Positions 1-10,149 of a DNA stretch of 64,000 nucleotides are shown one piece after another. Position numbers and translations under genes: made by a program. Source of the stretch: Anaeramoeba flamelloides (lineage: Eukaryota > Metamonada > Anaeramoebidae); NCBI GenBank assembly GCA_027625915.1, contig JANTQA010000016.1, positions 1,059,001 to 1,123,000 on the forward strand, written 5' to 3'. Under the pieces are notes generated by a model that ran no database searches, was not told where the DNA came from, and saw only the letters and a list, made by a program, of their open reading frames with translations. How positions within the stretch are numbered: the stretch's first letter is position 1; each line of letters starts with the position of its first letter.

Positions 1-19
1 TTAAAAGTGAAACTGACTG
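1..19. repeat. Right end of a family A MITE, cut by the window edge
   Basis: The first bases read as the terminal inverted repeat seen intact at 10730-10924 (ends in GTGAAACTGACTG followed by TA). Only the last 19 bases of this copy lie in the window. Confidence 0.6.
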
Positions 20-253
20 TAAAAAAAAATTGAATAATATAAAACACATTTTTTCATTTAATAATTATATTGATTAATTTCCATATTCGCAATGTTCAAA
101 ACGAAATGTAATAAAAAAAAAAAAAAAATACAATTGAAATAATTATATTGGTATATAAATTAAAAACAAGAGTTTATTCGATTATGAAAAAAATCAATTG
201 AATATAATCTATGTTCTTTTTTTTTTTTTTTTTGACTATGCAATATTTTTATA

Positions 254-957
254 TTAAACTCTGTTTCAGTCAAAGGTGCCCAACGTTTTTTTTCAAATAT
301 CAATTATTTTATATAATTGACCTTTGAAGAACAAATAAGAAATAAACAGAATAATACACATCAAAGAATTGTTGATATATGTCTGAAAGAAAACTAATTA
401 ATCAATAAATTTTCTTAAAAATTGAAAAACCCAAATTCTTATGGTATACATTGAGAAAAACAACAATGTTCGTTTTGAACTTCTACTGGTATTTGAATAA
501 TAAATAGGAAACACTTTTCACTTCATTTTCCATACTTTTCTTTTAGAAATCAAGTCCCCAAACGAAGTGTGTTGGTATTTGTGGTCTCTATTTGAAAAAA
601 GAAATGAAAATGAAGTTAAAATTTTTCACATTTATTAAACAAATATCAAGATCAGAGATCGAATAGAATTGCAATAGAAATCAATATGATTTCTCAACAA
701 TCTTTACCTCGTTTCAATAACCTTAGAATAACACATTTTTATCAAGTGACTATTGATCTTGCAATAAAAAAAATTTTTTCAACTGAATTACTTTTCAAAA
801 AAAAATCGAAAAAAAAAGAAAGTAAAATGTAAAAAATGATTTCAATTTTGGAAATTTCCAAAATTAAATTTTTTCTTCTAATATCTCGATTCAAATCCTT
901 TAAACACATGTATTTTACCCATTACAACTGTGTACCTTTGACTGAAAAATAGTTTAT
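254..957. mobile_element. Family B MITE, full copy (B1), about 0.7 kb
   Basis: The left end carries CTGTTTCAGTCAAAGGTGCC and the right end carries its approximate reverse complement (GTACCTTTGACTGAAA). The inverted match extends outward into AAACT on both sides. There is no coding potential. About 530 bp of the interior is repeated at 24770-25310 with high identity, which shows this is a dispersed element. I infer a DNA transposon derivative, possibly Tc1/mariner-like. A sharp target duplication was not resolved. Confidence 0.7.
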
Positions 958-1186
958 TAATAATTATTAGAAAAAAAAAACAATCATTGAGAAAGATCCA
1001 TATGTAAATTTTTTTTTTTCAATTCCATTCACAAAAACTTTGTAAAAACGTTGAAATTTTAAATTTGTTTTTGAAGTGATCAAAATTATTGTAAAATATT
1101 GATTATCTTTTTATATTTTTTTTTTATTACAAATATCTTGTAATTTACAATCAAAATTCGGCTATATTACTTTTTTAAATTTGATA

Positions 1187-1231
1187 ATTTTTGAGTCTTT
1201 AATAAAATTCCTAAATAAAAATTTAGGAATT
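1187..1231 (+). repeat. LINE 3'-UTR-like fragment containing a small hairpin
   Basis: It reads TTGAGTCTTTAATAAAATTC followed by a palindrome around AATTCCTAAAT/ATTTAGGAATT. The same stretch occurs on the minus strand at about 31120-31170 in the 3' UTR of a LINE copy. Here it abuts the modular hairpin array that starts at about 1233. No target duplication was found. Confidence 0.45.
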
Positions 1232-1232
1232 T

Positions 1233-1620
1233 GGGAAATACTGTAGAGTGCCATAGAGTGCCTAGCTTTTCCAAAATTCAAAAGAATGTAGTAAAACCAA
1301 AGATTAAAGCAATTCTTTCAAAATTTGGAAAACCTAACGGCAGTTTTCTTGAGATTTTCTGTTTTATTTGTTAAGTGTTATAGGGTTTTTTGAGGGTTTC
1401 TATTTTATTCTAAAGTAAAAAAAACCTAGAACACTTCACAAATAAAATAGAAAACACAAAAAAACCAAACGAAAATCTATTGAATTTCCAAATAAACAGA
1501 AAACTCAAGAAAACTTAAAGACGGTTTTTTTTAATTTCAGAAATAAAAAGAAAATTTCTTAAATTTTCTTTTTACTTGTAAAATTAAAAAAAAACCTAAC
1601 GACAAACAAAAACACTTTTA
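1233..1620. repeat. Modular hairpin array HM1
   Basis: The array starts with a leader (GTAGAGTGCCATAGAGTGCC, then TAGC). Three successive imperfect palindromes follow: module A at about 1268-1335, module B at about 1342-1520 (itself nested), and module C at about 1525-1600. They are joined by linkers of the type CCTAACGGC. The same modules recur in other orders at 8700-8990, 17331-17503 and 32205-32625. There is no open reading frame. Function is unknown; it could be a foldback element or a hairpin-RNA source. Confidence 0.7.
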
Positions 1621-1944
1621 GTTGAATCACCTTCCTTAAAGAATAAATAAAAAAAATAAAAAAATTGATAATTTTTTTTTGATTATTATTACTTTTACTT
1701 TATATTATTTTTTATTTATTATTATCATTATTAATTAATTATCATCATTTTTATACATTTTATTTAATAGTTATTTTATAACAATATCAATAATTATTCA
1801 AATTTCAAGCAAAACAATGGATATTATACCAAAAATAACATTCTCCTAAAGGCAATTATTTTTCATCAAATCACCGAAGAGCAAAAACAAAATTATGAAT
1901 TAGTATCATTATTTCAACAATTACGTAAAAATTGGAATTTAGAT

Positions 1945-3381
1945 TTGCCTAATAAAGAAAAGCAAAGAAGGCAGACAATTGTTCAATTAAAAAAAAAGAT
2001 CTTTCAAAGAGATCTCCAAAAATTTAATCTTCAACAACAAAAACTGAAAAACAATCCTAATGTGCAATTAAATCAGTTAATGAAACCGGAAGAATTTTAT
2101 GAAACGGCAGAAACTTTAGAATTGGAAGAAAAGGAATATAATTATTATGAAGAATATCGAGATAGCATGATTGAAGAAATCCAGCCAATGATTATTTCTG
2201 GCTCTGAAAGGAACTCAACAAGATATTTAAATAATAACAGATTTGTTCCCAGGCCGGTTGTTATTAACCAAATGAAAAAACATTTAAATCCGTGGACAAA
2301 AGAAGAAGAAGAGAAATTTGTTGAAATCTTTAAAATACACCCAAAAATTTTCCATAAGATTTCTCAGCATTTACCTAATAAATCCACAAAGGACGTAATT
2401 CAATTTTATTATTTAAATAAAACAAAATTGAAATTAAAACAAAACATGGAACCAAAAATGATTAAAAAAAGAAGAAATAATAAGCAATTGATACATGAAG
2501 GAGATAGTGTAAGAAAACCGAGAACAAAGCCTAAAAAGGAAAAAATTCCAAACAATTTTAATTCTCAAGCAGTCGAAACCACCCAAAATTCGAAAATCAT
2601 TATCGATCCAAAAAGGAATAAAGCAAAAACTCAAAAAACTAATATCAAAAAAGAATCTGATATCGATAAGAACATTAAAAGAGATAGCAATTTGGATAAG
2701 AGAAAGGAAATGGAACGTGAACGGGGGAGGGAAAGGGAGCGCAAGAGAATTAGGAAAAAAACTGAAATTGATACTGAAGAATTAAAAAATAAAAATAAAC
2801 GCCTCAGGGCAAATGCTTCTTTAAAGAATAAAGAGAAAAAATCAAATACGAAAAATTTCAATGTGGAATTAAATACAAAAAAAATTCTAAAAGAAGAATT
2901 CAATAAAATGAAAAAGGATTTCAAAAATAAAAAAGAAATGGAAAAGCAACCAAATACCATCTTGGAAATCTTATTAAAGGAAAAACCCTATAAATGGAAT
3001 AAAAATGAAATTTCGCTTTTTATTCAATCGTTTAACAAATATGGCAGGAATTTTGAAAAAATATCTTCAATATTGCAAACAAAAACATTCAAAGAATGTC
3101 AAATCTTTTATAAATCATATAGAAAAAAGTTCTCATTAAAAGCACGAAATAAAAAAAAATCCCTTTGGTCAACTAAAGAAAAAGATATGTTTTTAAAATA
3201 TTGGAGAATTTATTACAAAAATTGGAAAAAATATATCGAATTAATAGATTCAAAATCAATTTCGCAAATCCAATATTATTACGAAAAAAATAAAAAAAAA
3301 TTAAATTTGGGATCTTTTTCCAATAAACAAAATTTTAATAGGTATAACAGAAAGAAAAAAAAGAAAAGAAAAAATAAATAA
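1945..3381 (+). CDS. SANT/Myb-domain corepressor, N-CoR/SMRT/Snt1-like
   Basis: A lysine-rich nuclear protein, probably a scaffold of a histone-deacetylase corepressor complex. Three SANT domains are visible. The first, at about 115-162 (NPWTKEEEEKF ... FYYLNKTK), is preceded by a segment (IQPMIISGSERNSTRYLNNN) that matches the region ahead of SANT1 in N-CoR/SMRT. The second is at about 350-400 (YKWNKNEISLFIQSFNKYG) and the third at about 405-455 (SLWSTKEKDMFLKYW). Between SANT1 and SANT2 lies a charged linker with an Arg/Glu run. The codon at 1945 is TTG, not ATG. The frame stays open back to 1771 and the upstream translation (HQITEEQKQNYELV) looks coding, but it has no in-frame ATG. A short upstream exon must supply the start; an acceptor AG ending at 1851 is one candidate. 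A Snt1/N-CoR-type role is inferred from SANT1 and its flank. A third SANT is unusual, since N-CoR has two. Confidence 0.75.
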   Translation: MPNKEKQRRQTIVQLKKKIFQRDLQKFNLQQQKLKNNPNVQLNQLMKPEEFYETAETLELEEKEYNYYEEYRDSMIEEIQPMIISGSERNSTRYLNNNRFVPRPVVINQMKKHLNPWTKEEEEKFVEIFKIHPKIFHKISQHLPNKSTKDVIQFYYLNKTKLKLKQNMEPKMIKKRRNNKQLIHEGDSVRKPRTKPKKEKIPNNFNSQAVETTQNSKIIIDPKRNKAKTQKTNIKKESDIDKNIKRDSNLDKRKEMERERGRERERKRIRKKTEIDTEELKNKNKRLRANASLKNKEKKSNTKNFNVELNTKKILKEEFNKMKKDFKNKKEMEKQPNTILEILLKEKPYKWNKNEISLFIQSFNKYGRNFEKISSILQTKTFKECQIFYKSYRKKFSLKARNKKKSLWSTKEKDMFLKYWRIYYKNWKKYIELIDSKSISQIQYYYEKNKKKLNLGSFSNKQNFNRYNRKKKKKRKNK

Positions 3382-4462
3382 AATTATTTATTATATGTTT
3401 TTATGTATGCGTATGCATTTGCCTGTATGTGAACTATGAATAATTTTGTTAATGTTTATAAAAATCATTCATAATGCTATGATCTTGGAACATCGAAAAA
3501 AAGTTTAATATGATATATCGACTTTTGTCAATTATTTTTTGAGATTCATCATCAGGAATTTTGCTTTTTTACACTATTTATTTTTTTTTTATTTTTTTTG
3601 AAAATTCATTTTGAGGATTAATTGAATGAATTTAATATTTCTAAAATAAAATTTAATATTAATAACTTTTCATTTTTTAAATAAAAAAATAAATAAAAAT
3701 GTTTTTGACCGCCTTTCTTTCATTTTTTTTTATTTTTAATTTTTGAATAAACAACAACAAATTTATTTCACAAAATTAGATAAATAAAATCATGAATATA
3801 AAATTAATTGTTAATTATTATTAAATTATTAAATCAATCAAAATAAATGGAGACCAAGAATAATATATTTTTATTTCGTTCATATTTTGGATATATTATG
3901 ATTTTAGTTTTATTAGAGAGCTTTCAGATTGTAAACTCCATTTTACAAAAAAGTTTCCCAGTCAAAAATGAAAAATTCACTTTATTTTTACGAATTAACC
4001 AAACTGAGATTGTTTAGAAATAAGGGAAATAATAAACTTCGTAATAGGGTCGATAATCGTAAAGGAAATACCTGAACAAACCATTAAATTCTAAAAAAAA
4101 AAAAATGTTAAAAAATATTTTGGGGATATTTCATTGGGACATCTCGTGCAAAATTCTCAATTTTTTTGGGAAATGAAAATTGTTGACAATAAGAGTTTTT
4201 ATTTGTAAGTGTTGATTTTTAAAAGAACGTACAAAGTCTCAATTTTCTTATTGTTAATTGGAGTTTCAAATATTTTTTTTTTTTTTCAAAGTGAATTTTT
4301 TAAAAAAAAAAGAAAAGAATAAAGAATAAAAAAAAGTAAAATACAAAAAAAAAAAATTACAAAAAGAGAAAAAATGATTTTGATCTAAAAATTAAAATTT
4401 TGTTTTGAGAAGAATATTGAATTAAACTTAGAGAATAGGTTCTATTTCTTCAATAAACTTGG

Positions 4463-4489
4463 ACCACTTTGACTGAAACAGAGTTCAGT
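4463..4489. repeat. Family B MITE terminal repeat (B3 end)
   Basis: CTTTGACTGAAACAGAGTT is the reverse complement of the left end of B1. The opposite end of this copy could not be identified with confidence, so only the terminus is annotated. Confidence 0.5.
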
Positions 4490-4624
4490 TTTATTCTTGT
4501 TTTTCTACTTTAACTTAATGAAACAATCTCAAAAGATGTTTATGAAAGTTGTGATTTCAAAGTGACAACAAACCACTTAATAATTTAATATGCAAAACTA
4601 GATAAAATAAAAAAAAAAAATATT

Positions 4625-4817
4625 AAGTTGGGTTTTTACGGAACATACTTTGAAGAAATTTTAAGGTACAAAAAAATCACAAATTAAGGTACAATTTTTT
4701 GGAATTTTTTTTTATACAAATTATTTTATTAAGACTTGAAATTTATGTGTTAATTTGCAATTTTTTTTGTGTTTTAAATTTAATTGAAAGTCTGTGTCTT
4801 AAAAGTTGAACAGGCTG
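4625..4817. mobile_element. Family A MITE, degenerate copy
   Basis: About 195 bp. The ends match family A: the right end reads CTTAAAAGTTGAACAGGCTG then TA. The left end is decayed but keeps the subterminal AATTTTAAGGTAC motif, whose inverse lies near the right end. The length equals that of the clean copy at 10730-10924. Confidence 0.55.
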
Positions 4818-5686
4818 TATTTGGTTGGTATTGTTTGGAAATTTATTTCAGTTTTTGGTTTAACAAATGTTATTGTATCTTCAAGCAAATTCATCAATAA
4901 TAATAAAAGTTTAAATTTATTGGTTATACTTGAATTGACCTTCTTTGATTTCATTTTTTTTTGGTTAAAGATATTATATTTCAACCCCTCAAAGAACTAA
5001 AAATTTGAAAAATCAACGATTCACAAAGATGATTGGATATTAACAGTAAATAAAATAATGCCTTTACAAATACAATAATCCATGTTTTAAAATTTAATCT
5101 GTGTTTTTGTTACTTCTTGTTCCATGGCAACATCCAATTATATAACCAATATTATACCTAATCTCTTATCAATTTTGAAAGTAAACCACTTGATATTATC
5201 TGTAAAATTTAAATTATTCATGCAATTTGTTGAACATTTTTCTTAAAAACTCAATTTTTTTGATGTTTTTTTTGAAATTTTATTTTTTTTGATAGACTTT
5301 CTTTTTAAAAATTTAACTTATTTTTTGAGATAAATTTTGTAATTTGATCCTTCATTTTGAGAATTAATATTTTAATAATAGAACTTTAAGAAAAGATACA
5401 ATATTTAATTCGGTTTTATTGTTGGTTTCTTTGATTGATTAATGTATAGGCATTCTATAACTTAAAAAAAACGCTTTTTATTATGAAAGACGTATTAAAC
5501 TTTTCTACACCAATTATTTTTACAACAATAATTTGCCTACATTTTATTTAAATACCAAAAGAATAAATATATTCATTCATTAAACTCACAAAATTAATAC
5601 AAACTAAATAACGTCGTCACTATATCTCTCTTGTTTCATACACAAAAAATTAATCTCAAATCATTTTGTCAAGACATTTTTTTCAA

Positions 5687-6448
5687 ATGGGTTTTTATTT
5701 TAAATTCCATGTGCTTCTTTTTTTTTTCATCCTTCTGTTGATCCTTTTTTTTTTGCTTTATTCCTTACACAAATACCTGTTGGTTCTTCAAATATCTTTT
5801 TTCAAAATACTTCAAAAAGTTGTTCGATTCCATCAGATCTTCATCATCGTCCTAATTCTTTTGTTGTATTTTAATAATTGTGTAACACACCTTCTCGCAA
5901 TCACAACTATAACAAGCCACGTCTCGTATTATGTCCTTTTCTCAACAACCAAAGCATTTATATTTTCATTTTTATCTATCAACATTATATTACCATTCTT
6001 CTTTTCAATTATAAACCTGGTTTCTTGGACCGTTCATGGGTTCCAACAATACAATTTCCCGATTTATCAATACTGCTCGATCTATTTTTTGTTTGTTATC
6101 TTTAGCCCCTTATTCAGTTTTTTGTCAATCACATTTGACTATTCTGAACTTATTCAACTAAATCGGAAATTAAACAAAACAAATGATCCTTTTTTAACTT
6201 ACGACGAATTGCCAATCAAAAAAAAAATAATATTACAAAAACAAAAACAAAAGCAAAATCAAAAAGAAAATCAAAAAAAATCTGGTATTGGTGTCAGAGA
6301 AAAAAAGAAATTGAAAAAATTAAAAAAGAAGGATGATCCTCTTGAAATCTTAATTTTTTGGTCATTTCCTTTTGTGATTTTAATCAAATTTCTTGGAAAC
6401 ATAAAATCAAAATTATGGTGCCATTTACCAACTACTAAAAATGATTGA
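5687..6448 (+). CDS. TEX261/SVP26-like multi-pass membrane protein
   Basis: A hydrophobic protein of about 253 residues with roughly five membrane segments in its first two thirds, then a Lys/Gln-rich insert (KQKQKQNQKENQKK) and a final hydrophobic stretch. The TEX261/Svp26 family act as ER-Golgi cargo adaptors for membrane proteins in COPII vesicles. The spacing of the central helices, the SINFIILPFFF-to-HGF region and the short C-terminal helix plus basic tail resemble that family. I chose the ATG at 5687 because the upstream in-frame codon at 5666 is TTG. The basic insert is longer than usual for the family but fits the low-complexity habit of this genome. Family membership is inferred from pattern only; another small multi-pass protein is possible. 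Confidence 0.55.
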   Translation: MGFYFKFHVLLFFFILLLILFFLLYSLHKYLLVLQISFFKILQKVVRFHQIFIIVLILLLYFNNCVTHLLAITTITSHVSYYVLFSTTKAFIFSFLSINIILPFFFSIINLVSWTVHGFQQYNFPIYQYCSIYFLFVIFSPLFSFLSITFDYSELIQLNRKLNKTNDPFLTYDELPIKKKIILQKQKQKQNQKENQKKSGIGVREKKKLKKLKKKDDPLEILIFWSFPFVILIKFLGNIKSKLWCHLPTTKND

Positions 6449-7140
6449 ATAAATAAATAAATATTACCAACATCAAGGAATTTTCAACTCAAAACATGAA
6501 TACCAATATTACAAATAAAAGCAATTACTATGAATTTGCCCTGAACAAAACAATGAAATTTTGAATTTTATTTTTAGAAATGTTTGTATTTACATTTAAC
6601 TAAAAATAATGATTTGGTAAATTGAAAAGAAGATTTAGGATCTAATTGAATATCCAAACGTTTATTATCCAAAAGTTACCTTCTTTAAATCATAAAATGT
6701 GGACAGACACTAGGATTAGTCTTTTTAGAAAAACGACAATTGATCCAAAAGACTTGTTTAAATATTTCAATAATAATAATAAATAGACGAGAAACAAATG
6801 ACATCTTTTTTACCCCATGGCAAAAGAATCACAATAAAACAAAAAAAGAGGATTCCAAAAAAAGAATAATGATTTGAAAGCAAATAATTATGTTACATTG
6901 AGGACTAACAAACTAAAATCAAACAAATAATTTCCCAAGTTAATATATAACAAAAAAAATTATTAGAAACATTTAACATTTTACAGCCAAGAAAATAATA
7001 AAGAAATTTAATCAAAAGTAACACTTGGATAAGCAAGGGCTTATTAGTAAGAATTATAATGGAAATTTTGAATCAAATCTTCTCAAGATAAAATAAGATT
7101 TAAATTGATAAAACAAATTATTGTAAGTGGACTGAATTAA

Positions 7141-7525
7141 ACTCGTACATAATTGTAAATATGAAATTTTGTAAAAAAGAGATTTTTTACAATTTTCGTG
7201 ATAAATAAAGAGTTCCATGTATTTACCCACAATTTTTTAATAGTAACGATATCTCCGTTTTGATTTTCAAAGGGATTTTCAATATAAAATCGTTTGGCTA
7301 ATACCAATACTTTGTTTGAAAAATGATTTTTTTGTTAAAAAATTGAAAGATTGTTGTTTGCCAAACGATTTTTTGATTAAAATTATTATTTTTCTATTAA
7401 GATAATCGGATATTATTATATTTATTATTACAAAATTTGGGTAATTGCATGGAACTCTTTATTTATCACGAAAATTGTAAAAACTCTATTTTTTACAATA
7501 TTCATATTTACACTTGTGTACGAGT
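7141..7525. mobile_element. Foldback MITE with arms of about 90 bp
   Basis: The left arm (7141-7230) begins ACTCGTACA. The right arm (7441-7525) ends TGTACGAGT and is its reverse complement over most of its length, including GGAACTCTTTATTTATCACG. The loop of about 210 bp has a second weak palindrome around ATCGTTTGGC / GCCAAACGAT. There is no coding potential. No other copy was recognised in the window. Confidence 0.7.
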
Positions 7526-8699
7526 CGTAAAAATTGGAAAATCATTCAAAAGGTATGTTGTTTGGAAAACATTAGTAAAATAAAAGAACCCTAACATAAA
7601 TCACATAAACAAAGACAAAAAAAAATAATAACCCAATTAAAAGAACTTAAGTTAAATTTTATTATAAGACTAAATTTTCAAATTATTTATATCAATTAAC
7701 AAAAGCAAAGCATACAGAAAAAAAAAAAAAGATTTAACAATTAAATAATTGGAAGAATTTTTCATTATTTGATAAAAAAAAAAAAAAAAAAAAAAGGATA
7801 GATAGCCATAAATCTTGAAAACTAAACAATGATAAGAACAATTAATTTTATTTTTTATACTTTTTACCTTTTTCAAATTCCCTTTTTTAAGTTGCTTGGG
7901 TTTCTCATTTTTTTTTTTTGTGAAGTGTTTGAAGGGGGCAGACAAAAGTGATAAAAAATTATTTCAGAATTGATAATCTTGTTCATAATTGGATCTGAAA
8001 GAAACTGAACTTAACTTAAGCGAATAGAACTGAATACAACTGAAGTGATTTTAAACTATCTTTCGATCTGAATCCAACCAAAGTGAACCGAATTGGACTT
8101 TCCGTGCAATTAGCGCCTTTGATACATGTACTGGGTAATTGCTGTCCAATTGGTATCTTGAAGTAAAATTTTGCGAAAATAAGATTTAGGAAACTTGCAA
8201 AAAAAAAAGCAAGTTTACAAAAAGAAAAAAAACTAAAATAAAAAATAAAAAAGCAAACCAACAAAAAGAAAACTTTGAAAACAAATTCTCATATTTAAAA
8301 ATTCAGCGCTTGATAGATATACCTTATCTATACAATTCTAATTTTAAAAATTAATAAAATATTATATTCCATGAGATCTTTGGTAGTTAAATATTTAGAT
8401 CTCTTTATTAAAAAAAATTATTGTTATGGTGGTGTTCCAAAAAAAATCGACTCAAAAGGAAACAAATAACAATTCATTCAACACTTTGGGTTCTAAAAAA
8501 TCAGTTATCAAGTTTTTACATTTTTTTATTATTTTTTTAATCTCATTTATTTGGAATTTTTATTTCTCTATTTCTTGTCTTTTTTTAAAATTAATTTTTT
8601 TTTCTTTTCATTTTTTAAAGAAAAGATCTCCTAAGCAATAACCTTGCTTACATTATAGTTGGAATTAAAATTTCTAAAAATAAATGTAGATTTTCAGAA

Positions 8700-8990
8700 A
8701 GTGTCTGTAGAGTGCCATAGAGTCACTAGCTTTTCATTTAAGAAATGAACGACAATTTTTGAAATTATCTGTTTAATTTCTCAAATTAAAAAAAACCTAA
8801 CGAAAAGTGCCGTCAAGTGCCTAGCTTTTTTTTAATTTAAGAAATTAAAAGAATATTTAAAAAATTTTCTTTTTATTTCTCAAATCAAAAAAAAGCTAAC
8901 GGCGGTTTTCCAGAATTCAAAAGAATAGAGAAAAATCTTTGATTTTACTCAATTCTTTTAAATCCTGGAAAACCTAACTGCACACATGTG
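8700..8990. repeat. Modular hairpin array HM2
   Basis: Leader GTAGAGTGCCATAGAGTCAC, then three palindromic modules: two of the C type (about 8735-8800 and 8825-8900) and one A type (about 8908-8972). They are separated by CCTAACG / AGTGCCGTCAAGTGCCTAGC / GCTAACGGCGG linkers. The module order differs from HM1, where A comes first. Confidence 0.7.
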
Positions 8991-9229
8991 AATATTTTAT
9001 TTGATAACCTCTCTTCAATAATACTACTTAAAAAAAAAAAAAAAACGAGTTTTGTATTGTTTCTAAAAACCATTAGAGTAAAAAAACAATTTAAAAAAGA
9101 AAAAGAAAAATTGAAAATAAAAATTATTATAAAAGATAATAGGTAAAAAATTCATAAATAAAAACAATCACAAATTTTTCATTAAGAATACTCAAAATTT
9201 CAACAAAAATACTTTGATTTTCAATGTAA

Positions 9230-9470
9230 TAGTTTATTTAATAATTAATCATGAATGATTGTATATTGGGCCGTTGTTAAATTGTGGTATTTTCTTTTTT
9301 TCTTTTTGATATGATTTACTATTAACCATTTGGTATTTATTGCATTTGGTTTTGAGTTTTTATTTTCAAGTTATCCAAACTTGTAGGTTTCAGTATTTCG
9401 GTAATAATAAGTAACCACTTGATTTTTTTTCTGTGATACTCTTCTTTCTAATAAAAAGGAAATATTTCAG
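9230..9470. repeat. Dispersed 250-bp repeat, copy 1
   Basis: Homologous to 26440-26680. Shared landmarks are TTTGGT...TTTTTATTTTCAAGTTA and GTAACCACTTGA. Both copies are non-coding and moderately diverged. Confidence 0.5.
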
Positions 9471-10149
9471 GGAAACAGTAACAAGAAAAAGAACAAGAAT
9501 ATTTTTTTCAATGGGCATATGAAATTCATAAGACATGACATAGTTTCAATTTTCTCTTTGTTTATTCAATAATCAGGGTTTTTTTTCGTCTTGACTATGT
9601 TCAACTCAAAATAAAATAAACGAAAAAAGAAAAAATAAATTAATTTTAGAAAAAAAATAAAAAAAAAACAAAACTAGAAAAACAAAATTATAAGAAAAAA
9701 AAAAAAAGTAAAAATATTGGCAAAATTAGAAAAAATGAATTTGATCTTATATTTAAAAATTATTTTGATGGGAATGTGGGATAAAATCTCACAAAATTTG
9801 TTCCCATAGCATTCTAAAGTCAGTTTTTTTTTTTCGAAGACTGGTTTTCTGATTTTTGGAAAATTGTGAGTTGTATGTAAACAATGTACATGTCCATAAA
9901 TCAATAGGCATAAAATTAATTAATCTGAATATAGCAAAATCAAGTTTTTTGTTATTTTTTTTTTTTTGTTTTTTTATTTTTTAATTTCTCAATTACAAAA
10001 TGTAAATTGATAGAAAGGGTTACAGAAAAAGTTAAGAGATATAATAGTCATTTGATAACGAAGAAATAGAGAAAATAAAAAAAAAATCTTCAAAAAAGTT
10101 ATTAAATATATTTAAAGAAGAAAAGTTGAATAAAAAGATAATATCTATT

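Larger units (their letters stand above)
3382..5686. other. Intergenic, repeat remnants
   Basis: No gene is supported. The stretch contains a family B end near 4489 and a family A MITE at 4625-4817. A short motif at about 4370-4430 (AAAAAATGATTTTGATC type) recurs at about 9730 and 58090. The reading frames at 4799-5000 overlap the MITE and are not credible genes. Confidence 0.6.

Noticed and set aside
1817-1849. ATG upstream of the SANT gene
   Set aside because: It is out of frame and meets a stop after ten codons.
3946-4462. Left end of the family B copy whose right end is at 4489
   Set aside because: A TTTCCCAGTCAAAA string at 3950 is only weakly similar, and the interior does not align with B1.
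8016-8264. 82-codon minus-strand frame
   Set aside because: The N-terminal half is a poly-Phe translation of an A run and the rest matches nothing known.
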